Shown here piece after piece: positions 54,842 through 63,688 of a DNA stretch of 64,000 nt; positions within the stretch are counted from its first letter, which is position 1, and the number at the start of each line of letters is the position of its first letter. Under the pieces are notes generated by a model. It saw only the letters and a program-made list of their open reading frames with translations, was not told where the DNA came from and ran no database searches. The DNA comes from Mycolicibacterium tusciae JS617 (GTDB lineage: Bacteria > Actinomycetota > Actinomycetes > Mycobacteriales > Mycobacteriaceae): contig NZ_KI912270.1 in assembly GCF_000243415.2 (NCBI RefSeq), positions 5,227,837-5,291,836 of the forward strand, given 5' to 3'. The position numbers were made by a program, and so were the translations under genes.

Positions 54842-57075
54842 AGGGTTCGGCGGACTTTCGGCCCGACGCGTGGGCCCGGGTCACCGCCCGCCTGGTCGCC
54901 GACATCGACGGCCTGTCCGTCGAGGCGGCCGAGCGCCTGCTCACCGATGCCCGCGTGAACCGCCCCAAGACGCTCAACGCCGTCGACTGCTACCTGGCAA
55001 TCACGCCCGGCGGCGTGTGCGACCCAGACTCCGCGTGCCCCCGCGGCATGATGCGATTGAGCCACATCCTGCTCGCCGCCGGATACACCACGGTTCACCC
55101 ACCGCAGTGCACTCAGTGCGGCCAGCGCTCGGCACTGACCAATGTCGGCCCGTCCGGGCGAATTTGCGAACACTGCCTTCGAGCCAACCGCCCCACAGTT
55201 CTCTGCGCGCGCTGCGGGAAGCCAGCTCTGCACCGACGCAATTCCGCCGACGGCGTAGTCTGCTCGAACTGTTATAGCCGGGACCCCTCTTCGAAAGCGC
55301 CATGCCACCGGTGCGGGCGGGTGGGGCACCGTCGGCGTCGCCTCCCTTGCGGAGGCGTGCTCTGTCCAGCGTGCGCTCCCAGGCCCCAACACACCTGCGT
55401 CGAGTGCGGCAAAGACCGACCCGCGCAATCCATCACCGAGAACGGGCCGATCTGTAGCACCTGCTACAGCCGAATCAACATGTCGTGGAGCTGTGCCGCC
55501 TGCGGCGCGCTCCGCCGAAGGAAATCCGGCGGCAACGTCGGTCCACATATTTGTGGGATCTGCCGACGCGCACTACGCAACGACGTCCAGAAGGCCTCGA
55601 CGCGGACAGCGCTACCCGCGTCGCGGCCACCCAGAGTTGCCCCGATCTGCGTCTTCTGCCGGCGGCAACGCCCGATAATGAACCGATGGCCAGCAGGCCC
55701 GGTTTGCAAGGTGTGCGCCAAGCGGGCGCGGTCTTACCCGGGGATCTGCGGGACGTGTCAGCAGTCTGCGGTCCTCATCGGACTCAACGACCATGGTGGG
55801 CGGATCTGCGGACCGTGTGCAGGCGCCTCGCTCGATTACCGTTGCCGCAATTGCGGGCAGGCCGGCATGCACGCCAACGGTCGGTGCAGCCGCTGCGTCA
55901 CCGCCCAGCTCCTTGATGCCGCCTTGGGTGGCCACGACGGCCAGATACCTGACCAGTTGCGGCCGCTGGCCGACGCGTTGGCCGCCGCACCCGATCCTCG
56001 CAGCGTTGCCGTCTGGCTCGCCCGAAGCGACGCCGCGCGACTACTGAGAACCCTTGCCGAATGCGGAGAAACGGTCACCCACGACCTTCTCGACGCCTTG
56101 CCGCCCGGACGGCAGGTCAACTACATCCGCGAAATCCTGGTCCGCACATCGGTATTGCCGATGCGCAACGAGCGTCTCGAGCGACTCGAGCCGTGGCTGG
56201 ATCGCTACCTCGCCGACCAGCCAGCCGACCACACCCTGATGGTCCGCAACTACGCCGTCTGGTATCTCCTGCATCGTGCCAGGCGAAGCCCCCGACCGTT
56301 GGTCACGGCAGGGGCGGCTCGTATCCGGCGCAGAGTGCGCGTCGCTCTCGAGTTCCTCACCTGGTGTGACGCCCGTGGGAGGTCCCTGACCGACATCGAT
56401 CAGGGCGACGTGGACACCTGGCTGGCCACCGGAGACTGGCGCCGGCCAGAAGTGCGACCGTTTCTGCACTGGACGACCCAACGCCGCATCACTGGCGCCG
56501 TCTCCGCGCCGGCACCCAAGCCCGCTCCACCGTCGGTCTTCATCGACGAAGCAACGCACCTCGAACAATTGCACCGCTGCCTGCACGACGACGGTATCGA
56601 CGTCGATCTGCGCGCCGCGGGCGCCCTCATCCTGCTCTACGGCATAGCCACCTGGCGAGTGCTCAACCTACGACGAAACCAGGTACATACGCGTGACGGC
56701 GAGACCTTCCTGGTCCTGCGCGACCACGAACTGCTGCTGCCACCCCAGCTGGCCGACCTGATGGCTCAATTACCGCGCTCCACACGACGATCCACATTGC
56801 CGGACTCCGACGCCTCGGATCGGCTGCTGTTTCCCGGCCGAACTCCCGATCGACCCGTCGACACCGGCGGATTCGGCAAGCGACTCAAACGCAGCGGCCT
56901 GACCATCCGAGCCGGCAAGAACACCGCCCTGCTCGGGCTGGCCGCCGAACTTCCCGCAGCCGTTCTCGCCGACCTGCTCGCCATCGACGTCGGCACTGCC
57001 ACCCGGTGGGCCACCTACGCCAAGACCGAATGGAACGACTACATCGCAGCACGAACCTCCGGCGACAACGGGTAA
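54838..57075 (+). CDS. Multi-zinc-ribbon protein with degenerate tyrosine recombinase domain
   Basis: 745 residues from GTG 54838. Residues about 85-370 hold some ten Cys-x2-Cys knuckles (CTQCGQRS, CARCGKPA, CHRCGRVG, CVECGKDR, CAACGALR, CVFCRRQR, CGTCQQSA, CRNCGQAG), i.e. a string of zinc ribbons. The C-terminal 350 residues resemble a tyrosine recombinase fold (FLTWCDARGRSLTDIDQGDV as core-binding; LILLYGIATWRVLNLRRNQV as box I). HxxR and the Tyr are not clear, so catalysis is doubtful. Co-occurs with an integrase and an XRE protein in actinobacterial mobile DNA. Confidence 0.78.
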   Translation: MKGSADFRPDAWARVTARLVADIDGLSVEAAERLLTDARVNRPKTLNAVDCYLAITPGGVCDPDSACPRGMMRLSHILLAAGYTTVHPPQCTQCGQRSALTNVGPSGRICEHCLRANRPTVLCARCGKPALHRRNSADGVVCSNCYSRDPSSKAPCHRCGRVGHRRRRLPCGGVLCPACAPRPQHTCVECGKDRPAQSITENGPICSTCYSRINMSWSCAACGALRRRKSGGNVGPHICGICRRALRNDVQKASTRTALPASRPPRVAPICVFCRRQRPIMNRWPAGPVCKVCAKRARSYPGICGTCQQSAVLIGLNDHGGRICGPCAGASLDYRCRNCGQAGMHANGRCSRCVTAQLLDAALGGHDGQIPDQLRPLADALAAAPDPRSVAVWLARSDAARLLRTLAECGETVTHDLLDALPPGRQVNYIREILVRTSVLPMRNERLERLEPWLDRYLADQPADHTLMVRNYAVWYLLHRARRSPRPLVTAGAARIRRRVRVALEFLTWCDARGRSLTDIDQGDVDTWLATGDWRRPEVRPFLHWTTQRRITGAVSAPAPKPAPPSVFIDEATHLEQLHRCLHDDGIDVDLRAAGALILLYGIATWRVLNLRRNQVHTRDGETFLVLRDHELLLPPQLADLMAQLPRSTRRSTLPDSDASDRLLFPGRTPDRPVDTGGFGKRLKRSGLTIRAGKNTALLGLAAELPAAVLADLLAIDVGTATRWATYAKTEWNDYIAARTSGDNG

Positions 57076-57513
57076 GAGCCATCCGCTGGCGACTCGGATG
57101 GTCAGCCGATGCGGGGTTCGGCGGCAAATAAGAGGCTCGAAGCCCACTCTGGTAACACTCCCACCGCTGTGAACGGTGCGGACTCTGGTTGCCGGCCGAG
57201 GCGAGATTTGTCTGGCCCGTGCCTTGGGGGACACGAAACCGGCCACGGCAAACTAGGCCCATCGGCACTGCCGCAGCCGGTACCTTCGGCCGGGTGCCGA
57301 AACTATGGCAGTCTGCACCCCCAACGACTCAAACGGCTGTGATATCGCCCGCGACCGCCTTCAACGTCGCCCTCCACGCGCAACGTGAGTGTTTGCTGCG
57401 TTGCACCGTTGCTTTCCGGGCGCGTGAGGTAATCGCGCGACCCAATCGGTCGAATTCCTCACTCCATCTGGCGTTGTCGGTGCGAGCCAGCCCAGCCGCC
57501 TGACTCTCAGGGC
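57076..57513. other. Intergenic between recombinase cluster and IS1081-like element
   Basis: 438 bases; no gene supported. A stretch at about 57130-57175 resembles the T-arm end of a tRNA on the minus strand but the stem does not pair. The 11-base direct repeat ACTCTCAGGGC begins at 57503. Confidence 0.45.
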
Positions 57514-57557
57514 GGTCAAGTCCCGGGAAGTGGTGTAGTGCTGCGTGATCCGGTGGG

Positions 57558-57789
57558 TTAGGCGGTGAGGGCAGGCATGTCATCGGCTCCTATTTCGGGG
57601 TTGTCGTTGCTGATGGTGGTCAGGCGGCATCGGGCGAGGACGTCGAGGCCGAGGTAGCGGCGGCCTTCGGCCCATTCGTCGTTCTGTTCGGCCAGCACGG
57701 CACCGACGAGGCGGACGATGGCGTCGCGGTTGGGGAAGATCCCGACGGCGTCGGTGCGGCGGCGGATCTCTTTGTTGAGGCGTTCCTGG
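57558..57789 (-). pseudogene. IS1081-like transposase, 3' part
   Basis: [54 protein letters not shown]: the C-terminal end of IS1081-type transposases, starting with the catalytic Glu just after NNPQ. Not visible as a gene by itself as it has no start. Joined with 61762-62777 it makes 416 codons, i.e. 415 residues, the length of IS1081 transposase. Confidence 0.88.
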
Positions 57790-57886
57790 GTTATCTGTAG
57801 TCCGGCGGTCGGGCAGGGTTGTGACCTGCTGGTTTGCGGTGTGGACGGTGTCCGCGACGTGCTCTTGGCGCTCGGTTGTCGCCCAG

Positions 57887-58315
57887 TCAGCAGGGGTCGA
57901 TTGTTATCGAATCGCGATCTCGGGCGGGTCGCTTGTGGGTGTCGTCGCGGGCTTGTCCGAGAGCATGGGCGAGTTGGTGGCGCAGTCGCTGATTCTGTTC
58001 GGCGAGTTCACGGTTGCGGCGAAGTGCGACGTCGAGGCGCTGGCGCAGGGAGTCTTCCCTGGCGCGTTGCCGGGCTGGCGGAGCCTGGTCGTGTTGCGGG
58101 CGGCGTAGCGCACGGATGCGGTTGATCTCGTCTTTGAGGTCGGGCTGGGTGTAGAGCCAGGACCGGGAGACACCGGCGTGTTCGGCGACGGCTTCGAAGC
58201 TGATCTTGGTTCCGGCGCGGTCGAGTTCGTGCAAGGCGGCGATAGCTTTTGCGCGGGTGAGCTCGTGACGCTGCTTGGCTGCGGTGACGATGTGAATGCT
58301 GTTGTCAGCTCGCAT
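57887..58315 (-). CDS. tnpC: TnpC-like protein (DUF6262)
   Basis: 142 residues. HTH-like [20 protein letters not shown] after a helical N-terminus ([19 protein letters not shown]). C-terminal coiled coil ([20 protein letters not shown]). Overlaps the end of tnpB by 11 bases. Same family as the protein at 53728. Confidence 0.85.
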   Translation of the reverse strand: MRADNSIHIVTAAKQRHELTRAKAIAALHELDRAGTKISFEAVAEHAGVSRSWLYTQPDLKDEINRIRALRRPQHDQAPPARQRAREDSLRQRLDVALRRNRELAEQNQRLRHQLAHALGQARDDTHKRPARDRDSITIDPC

Positions 58316-60530
58316 GTTCGGCTGCCGTCGGATCGGTGGGAGTGTCGAGCGAGGTGATGATGGCGTCGAGGTTGCCCAAAACCTGGCGGTTCATCTCGGC
58401 CAGCCGTTTGTGTCCGCGAGCTTCTGCTGCTGTGATCAGTTGCAGTGTCTGCTTGCGTTGGGTCCGATGTTGCGGCAGGAATTCCTGGGTGGTGAGGAAC
58501 ATGGGGCAAGTCAGGCAGGCGTTGGCGTGTGGGCAGCTCTGTTGGACGGGCAGACCGCAGTAGCCGTTGGGTAGGGCTTGGGTGGCGCGACCGAGGCGTT
58601 GTTTGGCCCAAGCGGCGTCGGCCATCGGTCCGTCTGGGTCGAGGTTGACCTCACGCCCGTGGCTGTCGACTTTGCGGGCGGCTTCCCAGGCTCGGCGGAC
58701 GGTGGTGTCGTGCAGGCGAGCGTAGTGGGCGGTCATCTGCGGTGAGTCGTGGTCGAGGATGTGGCGCACGACCTCTTGCGGAACGTCGCGGTTGATCAGG
58801 CGGGTGCCGAGCGTGTGGCGCCACTGGTGCGGCGTCAAATGCACCCGCCGGTTGTGCTCGTCGCGGATGTCGCAGGCTGCGAGCCATCGGTGCATCGCCT
58901 CGCGGTAGGTCGGGATCCCCAGGGGGACTTGGCCGTCGATGTTCTTGGTGGGGCGCGGGAACAGCAGTCCAGTGCCGCCGGGCCAGCGTTCGGAGACGAG
59001 TCGGCGTTGGTGGCCGATCATGTCGACGAGGTCTGGGGCGATCGGAACAAGGGCGTCCCGCTTCATCTTGTGGTTGAAGTAGCGCAGATAGGGTGCCCCG
59101 TCGGCGTCTGTGGTGACGCAGTCGCCGCGCAATCGCAGGGCGTCGGTGATCCGGAGCCCGCAACGCATCAGGATGACGGTGATCAGTCGATAGGCAGGGT
59201 TGTTGAACTGGTCGAGGTTGTCGTGGTGTTCGAGCTGGGTCATGACGTGTTCGGCCAACGCTCTGGGCAGGTGTTCGCCGCGCTTGGGGTGGTCCTCGGC
59301 GAAGAACATCGCAGTGTCGGGAAGTCCTGTGGCCCAGCAATGTTGGCGGATCGCGGCAAAGAACCCATTGAGCAGGCCGATGTGGGCGCCTCGGCGCTGT
59401 GGGCTGTATTCCTGGTTCAGGTGCGCGAGGTAGCGTTCGAGCAGTTCCCGGTCGATCCGGCTGATGTCGTCGATGTCGACGTCAGCGAGAAATCGTCCGA
59501 ATCGGGCGATGGCCAGCAGCGGGCGTCCACCGCCTGCTTCGAGGTTGAGTCCGCGTGAGAGGCGCAGCCGGATCCATCGTTTGGCCGGCTCTCTGAGCCA
59601 GGGTTGCGGGATGCGGTCGAACCGCAGTGTGTAGTGGCCTTCGTAGCCGAGCCGGTGCATCCGCCAGACGTCGCGTGGGTATTCGGCTTCCCAACCTCCG
59701 GCCTCGGCCAAGTCCAGCATGGTGAGGTGGGCATAGAGCAGCAAGCCGCGAGATCTCGTGTCGTTGAGTAGCACGGCTGAGCGTTGCCGCCATTGGTCGG
59801 CGTCGAAGTCGAGCAGCGAGGTGGTGGCGGTGTCTATCAGTAGTCGGACCACCCTGGCGACAACGGCCGGCGTCAGCTTGCCGCGTCGGTCGTCGTGGCG
59901 TTGCTGCAGTACGTACTGCATCTCCAGTTTGAGCTGCGGCGTGAGCATCCCGAGCTGAATCGTCTCGTTTGCCGGTGTGTCGTTGGATTCGAATCTTGCG
60001 ACGAACTCGTCGATATCGTTGCGGTCGTTCGCTTTCCAAGTGTTGGTGTGGGAATGGCATAGCGGCGACTTGGCCTGCGGCCATAACGAGCAGTGCCCGA
60101 TCTGGCAGGTCGCGCCGGGCCGGGGCTGTTTCACCGGCAGCGGATCACGTAACCACGAGGTCAGGGGCGGTCGCCCGGCGCGTTCCCACCGTTGCGCGTG
60201 CAGCTGACACAATCCGCGGCGAGCCGACCCGTAACCGCAGCCGTCGACCCGACATGCCTGGTTGGGGCGATGTTTGCGCCAACGCGGGTCGGTCGAGGCA
60301 GTGAACTCTTCGAGGTCGGGGCGGCCCGCGTTGGCCCATCGCTGGTGGTGACCTTGACAGAGGCCATGGCCACGGGCGCTGCGTCCGCAGTCGGTGACGC
60401 GGCAGGACCCTCCACCGAATACGGCGTCGTCCGAGGCGAACTCCAATGCGTCGCTGCGGAATTCGGCGCGAACACCGGCTATGAGCAGGCCCAGCAGGCC
60501 CGGCGTTGAGTTGGGCTCCAGGGCGGTCAT
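58305..60530 (-). CDS. tnpB: TnpB-like large tyrosine recombinase
   Basis: 741 residues from ATG 60530 (ATGA overlap with tnpA). The N-terminal third has three Cys-rich repeats: CRVTDCGRSARGHGLCQGH, CRVDGCGYGSARRGLCQLH and CQIGHCSLWP...CHSH, each able to bind zinc. The catalytic domain has VILMRCGLRITDALRLRGD (box I), VHLTPHQWRHTLGTRLINRD (HxxR), VRHILDHDSPQMTAHYARLH (box III and Tyr). A last Cys cluster (SCPHANACLTCPMF) follows. Full set of catalytic residues. Confidence 0.88.
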   Translation of the reverse strand: MTALEPNSTPGLLGLLIAGVRAEFRSDALEFASDDAVFGGGSCRVTDCGRSARGHGLCQGHHQRWANAGRPDLEEFTASTDPRWRKHRPNQACRVDGCGYGSARRGLCQLHAQRWERAGRPPLTSWLRDPLPVKQPRPGATCQIGHCSLWPQAKSPLCHSHTNTWKANDRNDIDEFVARFESNDTPANETIQLGMLTPQLKLEMQYVLQQRHDDRRGKLTPAVVARVVRLLIDTATTSLLDFDADQWRQRSAVLLNDTRSRGLLLYAHLTMLDLAEAGGWEAEYPRDVWRMHRLGYEGHYTLRFDRIPQPWLREPAKRWIRLRLSRGLNLEAGGGRPLLAIARFGRFLADVDIDDISRIDRELLERYLAHLNQEYSPQRRGAHIGLLNGFFAAIRQHCWATGLPDTAMFFAEDHPKRGEHLPRALAEHVMTQLEHHDNLDQFNNPAYRLITVILMRCGLRITDALRLRGDCVTTDADGAPYLRYFNHKMKRDALVPIAPDLVDMIGHQRRLVSERWPGGTGLLFPRPTKNIDGQVPLGIPTYREAMHRWLAACDIRDEHNRRVHLTPHQWRHTLGTRLINRDVPQEVVRHILDHDSPQMTAHYARLHDTTVRRAWEAARKVDSHGREVNLDPDGPMADAAWAKQRLGRATQALPNGYCGLPVQQSCPHANACLTCPMFLTTQEFLPQHRTQRKQTLQLITAAEARGHKRLAEMNRQVLGNLDAIITSLDTPTDPTAAEHAS

Positions 60531-61636
60531 AGGTTCACCTGGGCCTTTCCGATGAACCAGCCCGCGTGCTCCATCGCCTTGCGGGCGTCCTCCACGTTCA
60601 GATGCCCGTATGTCGCGGCGGTGACGGTGACATTGGCGTGGCCGAGCAGCTTGGCCACGACCTCCAATCCGATCCCGTCGCGCAGCATCCTGGTCGCTGC
60701 GGTGTGGCGCAGCCAATGCGGGTCGAAGTCGATGTCCGTGCGCCGGCGCAAACGGCGGACCAGGTCGTAGACCGCGCTATAGGTCAACGGATGGCCGTGT
60801 GGCCGCCCCCAGAGGTTGACGAAAACGTAGTCGCTGTCGAGGTCGCCGTATTCAGCGTGAAGGTAATCGGCATACAACCGAATCAGTTCCGCGCTCACCG
60901 GAACGGTCCGGACCGTCAACGATTTGGCGCGGGCTCGGTTGTCGCTGTCACGCCGACAAACTGTGATCTGCCGATCAGCGGCGGCGATGTCGCTGTGACG
61001 CAGCCCCAGCGCCTCACCGATGCGCATCCCGGTGTCATAGAGCAGCGCCAACAGGAACCGATCCCGCAACCGGTCACACGCGTCCAGCAGTGTTTGGATC
61101 TCGCCGGGGATCAGCACTCGCGGCAGCTTCTTCGGCGCCTTCAACGACACTGTTCGCCGGGGTAGCGGCATGTGCTTGCTGATGTGGTGCAGAAACGGCT
61201 TCCAACCGCCTCTCGACCCTCCGATCTGCCAGGTCGTCAGCAGCTCGCCGACCTCGATCCCGTCGCGAACGGCGTGCAGATAGAACGCCGCCAACGCCGA
61301 CAGCTTCCGGTTCACCGTTGACTCGCCGCAGTGATGCTCCACCGAGGGCAGCACGGCGATCGCGCCCTGCCGCAGCGCCGTGGGCAGCCGCAGCCAGGCG
61401 ACGAACGCGCCGATATCCTCCAGACTCACCGACCGCCAGTCCAGGCCGCACCCGCCCAGGAACGTGAACCAGTCCTTCAGATCATGGGCATAGGCCTTGA
61501 TCGTGTTCGGCGACCGCTCTATGTCGGTCAAATACTTCAGATACCGCTCCACCGGTGCCACCGGCACACCGTCCTCGCCGAGGACGGTGAACGATTCACG
61601 CGACGAGAGCGGTGAAACCACCTTCACAACAAGCAC
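60527..61636 (-). CDS. tnpA: TnpA-like tyrosine recombinase
   Basis: 369 residues (Tn554 TnpA is about 361). Core-binding domain LKYLTDIERSPNTIKAYAHD. Catalytic boxes: LLYDTGMRIGEALGLRHSDI (Arg I), DPHWLRHTAATRMLRDG (HxxR), AKLLGHANVTVTAATYGHLN (GH and Tyr). Complete, so the element may be active. Starts 110-120 bases inside the right end. Confidence 0.92.
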   Translation of the reverse strand: MLVVKVVSPLSSRESFTVLGEDGVPVAPVERYLKYLTDIERSPNTIKAYAHDLKDWFTFLGGCGLDWRSVSLEDIGAFVAWLRLPTALRQGAIAVLPSVEHHCGESTVNRKLSALAAFYLHAVRDGIEVGELLTTWQIGGSRGGWKPFLHHISKHMPLPRRTVSLKAPKKLPRVLIPGEIQTLLDACDRLRDRFLLALLYDTGMRIGEALGLRHSDIAAADRQITVCRRDSDNRARAKSLTVRTVPVSAELIRLYADYLHAEYGDLDSDYVFVNLWGRPHGHPLTYSAVYDLVRRLRRRTDIDFDPHWLRHTAATRMLRDGIGLEVVAKLLGHANVTVTAATYGHLNVEDARKAMEHAGWFIGKAQVNL

Positions 61637-61761
61637 ATCGATCCTCCAGGCTCTGCTTCATGGACGGCTGGAGATAACCACATCCAGAACGCAGAACCGA
61701 CCACTTCGAGACTTCGTGGTCCACATGAAAGACGCTCACCGCAGCACTACAGATAACGGCG

Positions 61762-62777
61762 GGGTTGTTGGACCAGATCTGGGTCCAGACGTCTTTGGGG
61801 AATGCGGTGAAGGCCAGGATGTCTTCGCGTGCAGCACTGAGGTGTTCGGCCACGGCGGGCAGTTTGTCGGTGACGTAGTCGATGAGCCGGTCGAATTGCG
61901 CGGCCACCGCGGGTGCGTCAGGTTGGTCATAGACGCTGTGCAGCATCGCTTTGACTGCCGGCCACATGCTCTTGGGGCAGATGCTCATCAGGTTGGCCGC
62001 GTAGTGGGTGCGACACCGCTGCCAGGCCGCTCCGGGCAGGTTGGCCGCGATCGCTTCGCGTAGGCCGGCGTGGGCGTCGCTGGTGACCAGTCGTACGCCG
62101 GCCAGCCCGCGGGCGACCAGGTCGGCGAAGAACTCGTTCCAGGCCGGGCCAGTCTCGCTGGTGACCACGCGCATGCCCAGGACTTCGCGGTGTCCGTCGC
62201 CGTTGACGCCGGTGGCCAGCAGCACGACCCCGTTGACCACCCGCCCGCCTTCGCGCACCTTCATCGTCAACGCGTCCGCGGCGACGAAGGTGAACGGGCC
62301 AGCGGAATCGAGGGGGCGGTGGCGGAACTGCTCGACGTGCTCGTCGAGGTCGGTGGCCATGCGGCTGACCTGCGATTTGCTTAGCGAATCGATGCCCAGG
62401 GTCTTGACCAGCTTGTCCATCCGCCGCGTGGAGACGCCGGCCAGGTAGCAGTCGGCCACAACGGTGATCAGCGCTGATTCGGCCCGCTTGCGGCGTTCGA
62501 GCAGCCAGTCGGGAAAGTAGGTTCCCGTGCGCAGCTTGGGAACTGCGACATCGATGGTGCCCACCCGGGTGTCCAGGCCGCGGTGACGGTAGCCGTTGCG
62601 CTGCGCTCGCCGTCCCGGTGTGGGCTGGCCCCATTCGGCGCCCACGACGGCATCAGCATCCGCCGACAGCAGGGCGTTGATCACGGTCTGCAGCAGTGAG
62701 CGCATCAAATCTGGCGAGGCTTCGGAGAGGGCCTCGCCAAGAAGGCCTGCAGGGTCGACAATGTGGGGTGCGGTCAT
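61762..62777 (-). pseudogene. IS1081-like transposase, 5' part
   Basis: Starts ATG 62777 behind GGAGCAT; a longer frame to 62855 lacks a ribosome site. Reads GLLGEALSEASPDLMRSLLQ, NGYRHRGLDTRVGTIDVAVP, FTFVAADALTMKVREGG (first Asp), LVTSDAHAGLREAI (second Asp), and ends at QIWSNNP, just before the catalytic Glu. From there it reads into the transposon (AVICSAAVSVF) to 61596. High similarity of motifs to IS1081. Confidence 0.88.
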
Positions 62778-62920
62778 CGTGATGCTCCTCGAGGATTCTG
62801 TGGAAGGTTGACTCGAAGGATCACGCGGTGGCCGCTTTACGTCCATCACCGACACGATGACGAACCCAGCAACCGCGCTACACCACTATGCGGGACTCAA
62901 CTCTCAGGGCAAAGTTGGTG

Positions 62921-63688
62921 TCATATCGGCAGCGTGGTGTTGGTGACGAAGGTGTCACGGACCCAAGAGATGAATTCGTTCCACAGCCCGCTCACCAGCG
63001 CTAGTCCCACGGCGACCAGCAGTACACCGCCGAAGATCTGGATTTCCCTGGTATTTCGACGAAGCCACCCCATCGCGTGCACCGCGCGTGCAGATCCCAA
63101 CGCCAACAGGACAAAGGGAATGCCCAGACCTAGACAGTAGGCCACGACGAGGACTACCCCGCGGGCGATGGCCGATCCATTTGTGGCCGAGGACATCGCA
63201 ATCACGCCAGTGAGTGTGGGCCCCAGACACGGGGTCCAGCCCAGGCCGAACACCCCGCCCAGCAGCGGCGCACCCGCGATGGTCGACATCGACTTCGGGG
63301 TGAACCGGGCCTGGCGTTGCAGCGCGGGCACGAAGCCCATGAAGACCAGGCCCATCAGGATGGTGACGGCGCCGCCGATACGCTGCAGCAACACCTGATT
63401 GGTGATCACCGTCGCCGTTAGACCCAGGATCGCGATGGTGCCCATCAGGAACACCGCTGTGAAGCCGGCGATGAACAATCCAGCGGCCGCAGTTACTCGC
63501 AGCCGCGCACTTCGCGATGTCGATTGGCTTTGCTCGTCGACCCCGACGACCGCTGCAAGGTAGGACAGGTATCCCGGCACCAGGGGAATCACGCAGGGCG
63601 AGGCAAAAGACACCAATCCGGCCAATGCCGATACCAGCACCGCCAGCAGCACGTGCCCTGACATGGCGATCTCGGTGAATCCGTTCAT
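62921..63688 (-). CDS. ccdA: Cytochrome c biogenesis/thiol transport protein CcdA
   Basis: 255 residues; ATG 63688 or ATG 63664 (MSGHVLLA). Six transmembrane helices. Active Cys in LVSFASPCVIPLVPGYLSYL and GLGWTPCLGPTLTGVI. Moves electrons from cytosolic thioredoxin to extracytoplasmic thiol proteins. Differs clearly from the broken ccdA of the mer operon (NPCGFALLP type), so not a duplicate. IS1081-like element lies directly after its stop. Confidence 0.9.
   Translation of the reverse strand: MNGFTEIAMSGHVLLAVLVSALAGLVSFASPCVIPLVPGYLSYLAAVVGVDEQSQSTSRSARLRVTAAAGLFIAGFTAVFLMGTIAILGLTATVITNQVLLQRIGGAVTILMGLVFMGFVPALQRQARFTPKSMSTIAGAPLLGGVFGLGWTPCLGPTLTGVIAMSSATNGSAIARGVVLVVAYCLGLGIPFVLLALGSARAVHAMGWLRRNTREIQIFGGVLLVAVGLALVSGLWNEFISWVRDTFVTNTTLPI

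Larger units (their letters stand above)
57790..61761 (-). mobile_element. Tn554-like transposon (tnpA-tnpB-tnpC)
   Basis: 3972 bases between the halves of the IS1081-like gene. Perfect 12-base terminal inverted repeats: GTTATCTGTAGT at 57790-57801 and ACTACAGATAAC at 61746-61757. Four extra bases (CGCC on the minus strand, 61758-61761) lie beyond the right repeat, like the variable junction bases Tn554 carries from its previous site. No target duplication. Confidence 0.87.
57514..62899 (-). mobile_element. IS1081-like IS256-family element carrying a nested Tn554-like insertion
   Basis: Ends share AGTCCCG-N3-AGTGGTGTAG (left 57520-57539; right, inverted, 62878-62897). The 11-base ACTCTCAGGGC lies on both sides (57503-57513 and 62900-62910), a target-duplication candidate although longer than the usual 8-9. 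Without the 3972-base insert the element is about 1.4 kb, near IS1081's size. Confidence 0.75.

Noticed and set aside
57130..57175. tRNA-like 3' end on the minus strand (GGCTTCGAGCC)
   Set aside because: The T-stem does not pair and no acceptor or anticodon arm could be built; not called a tRNA or att site.
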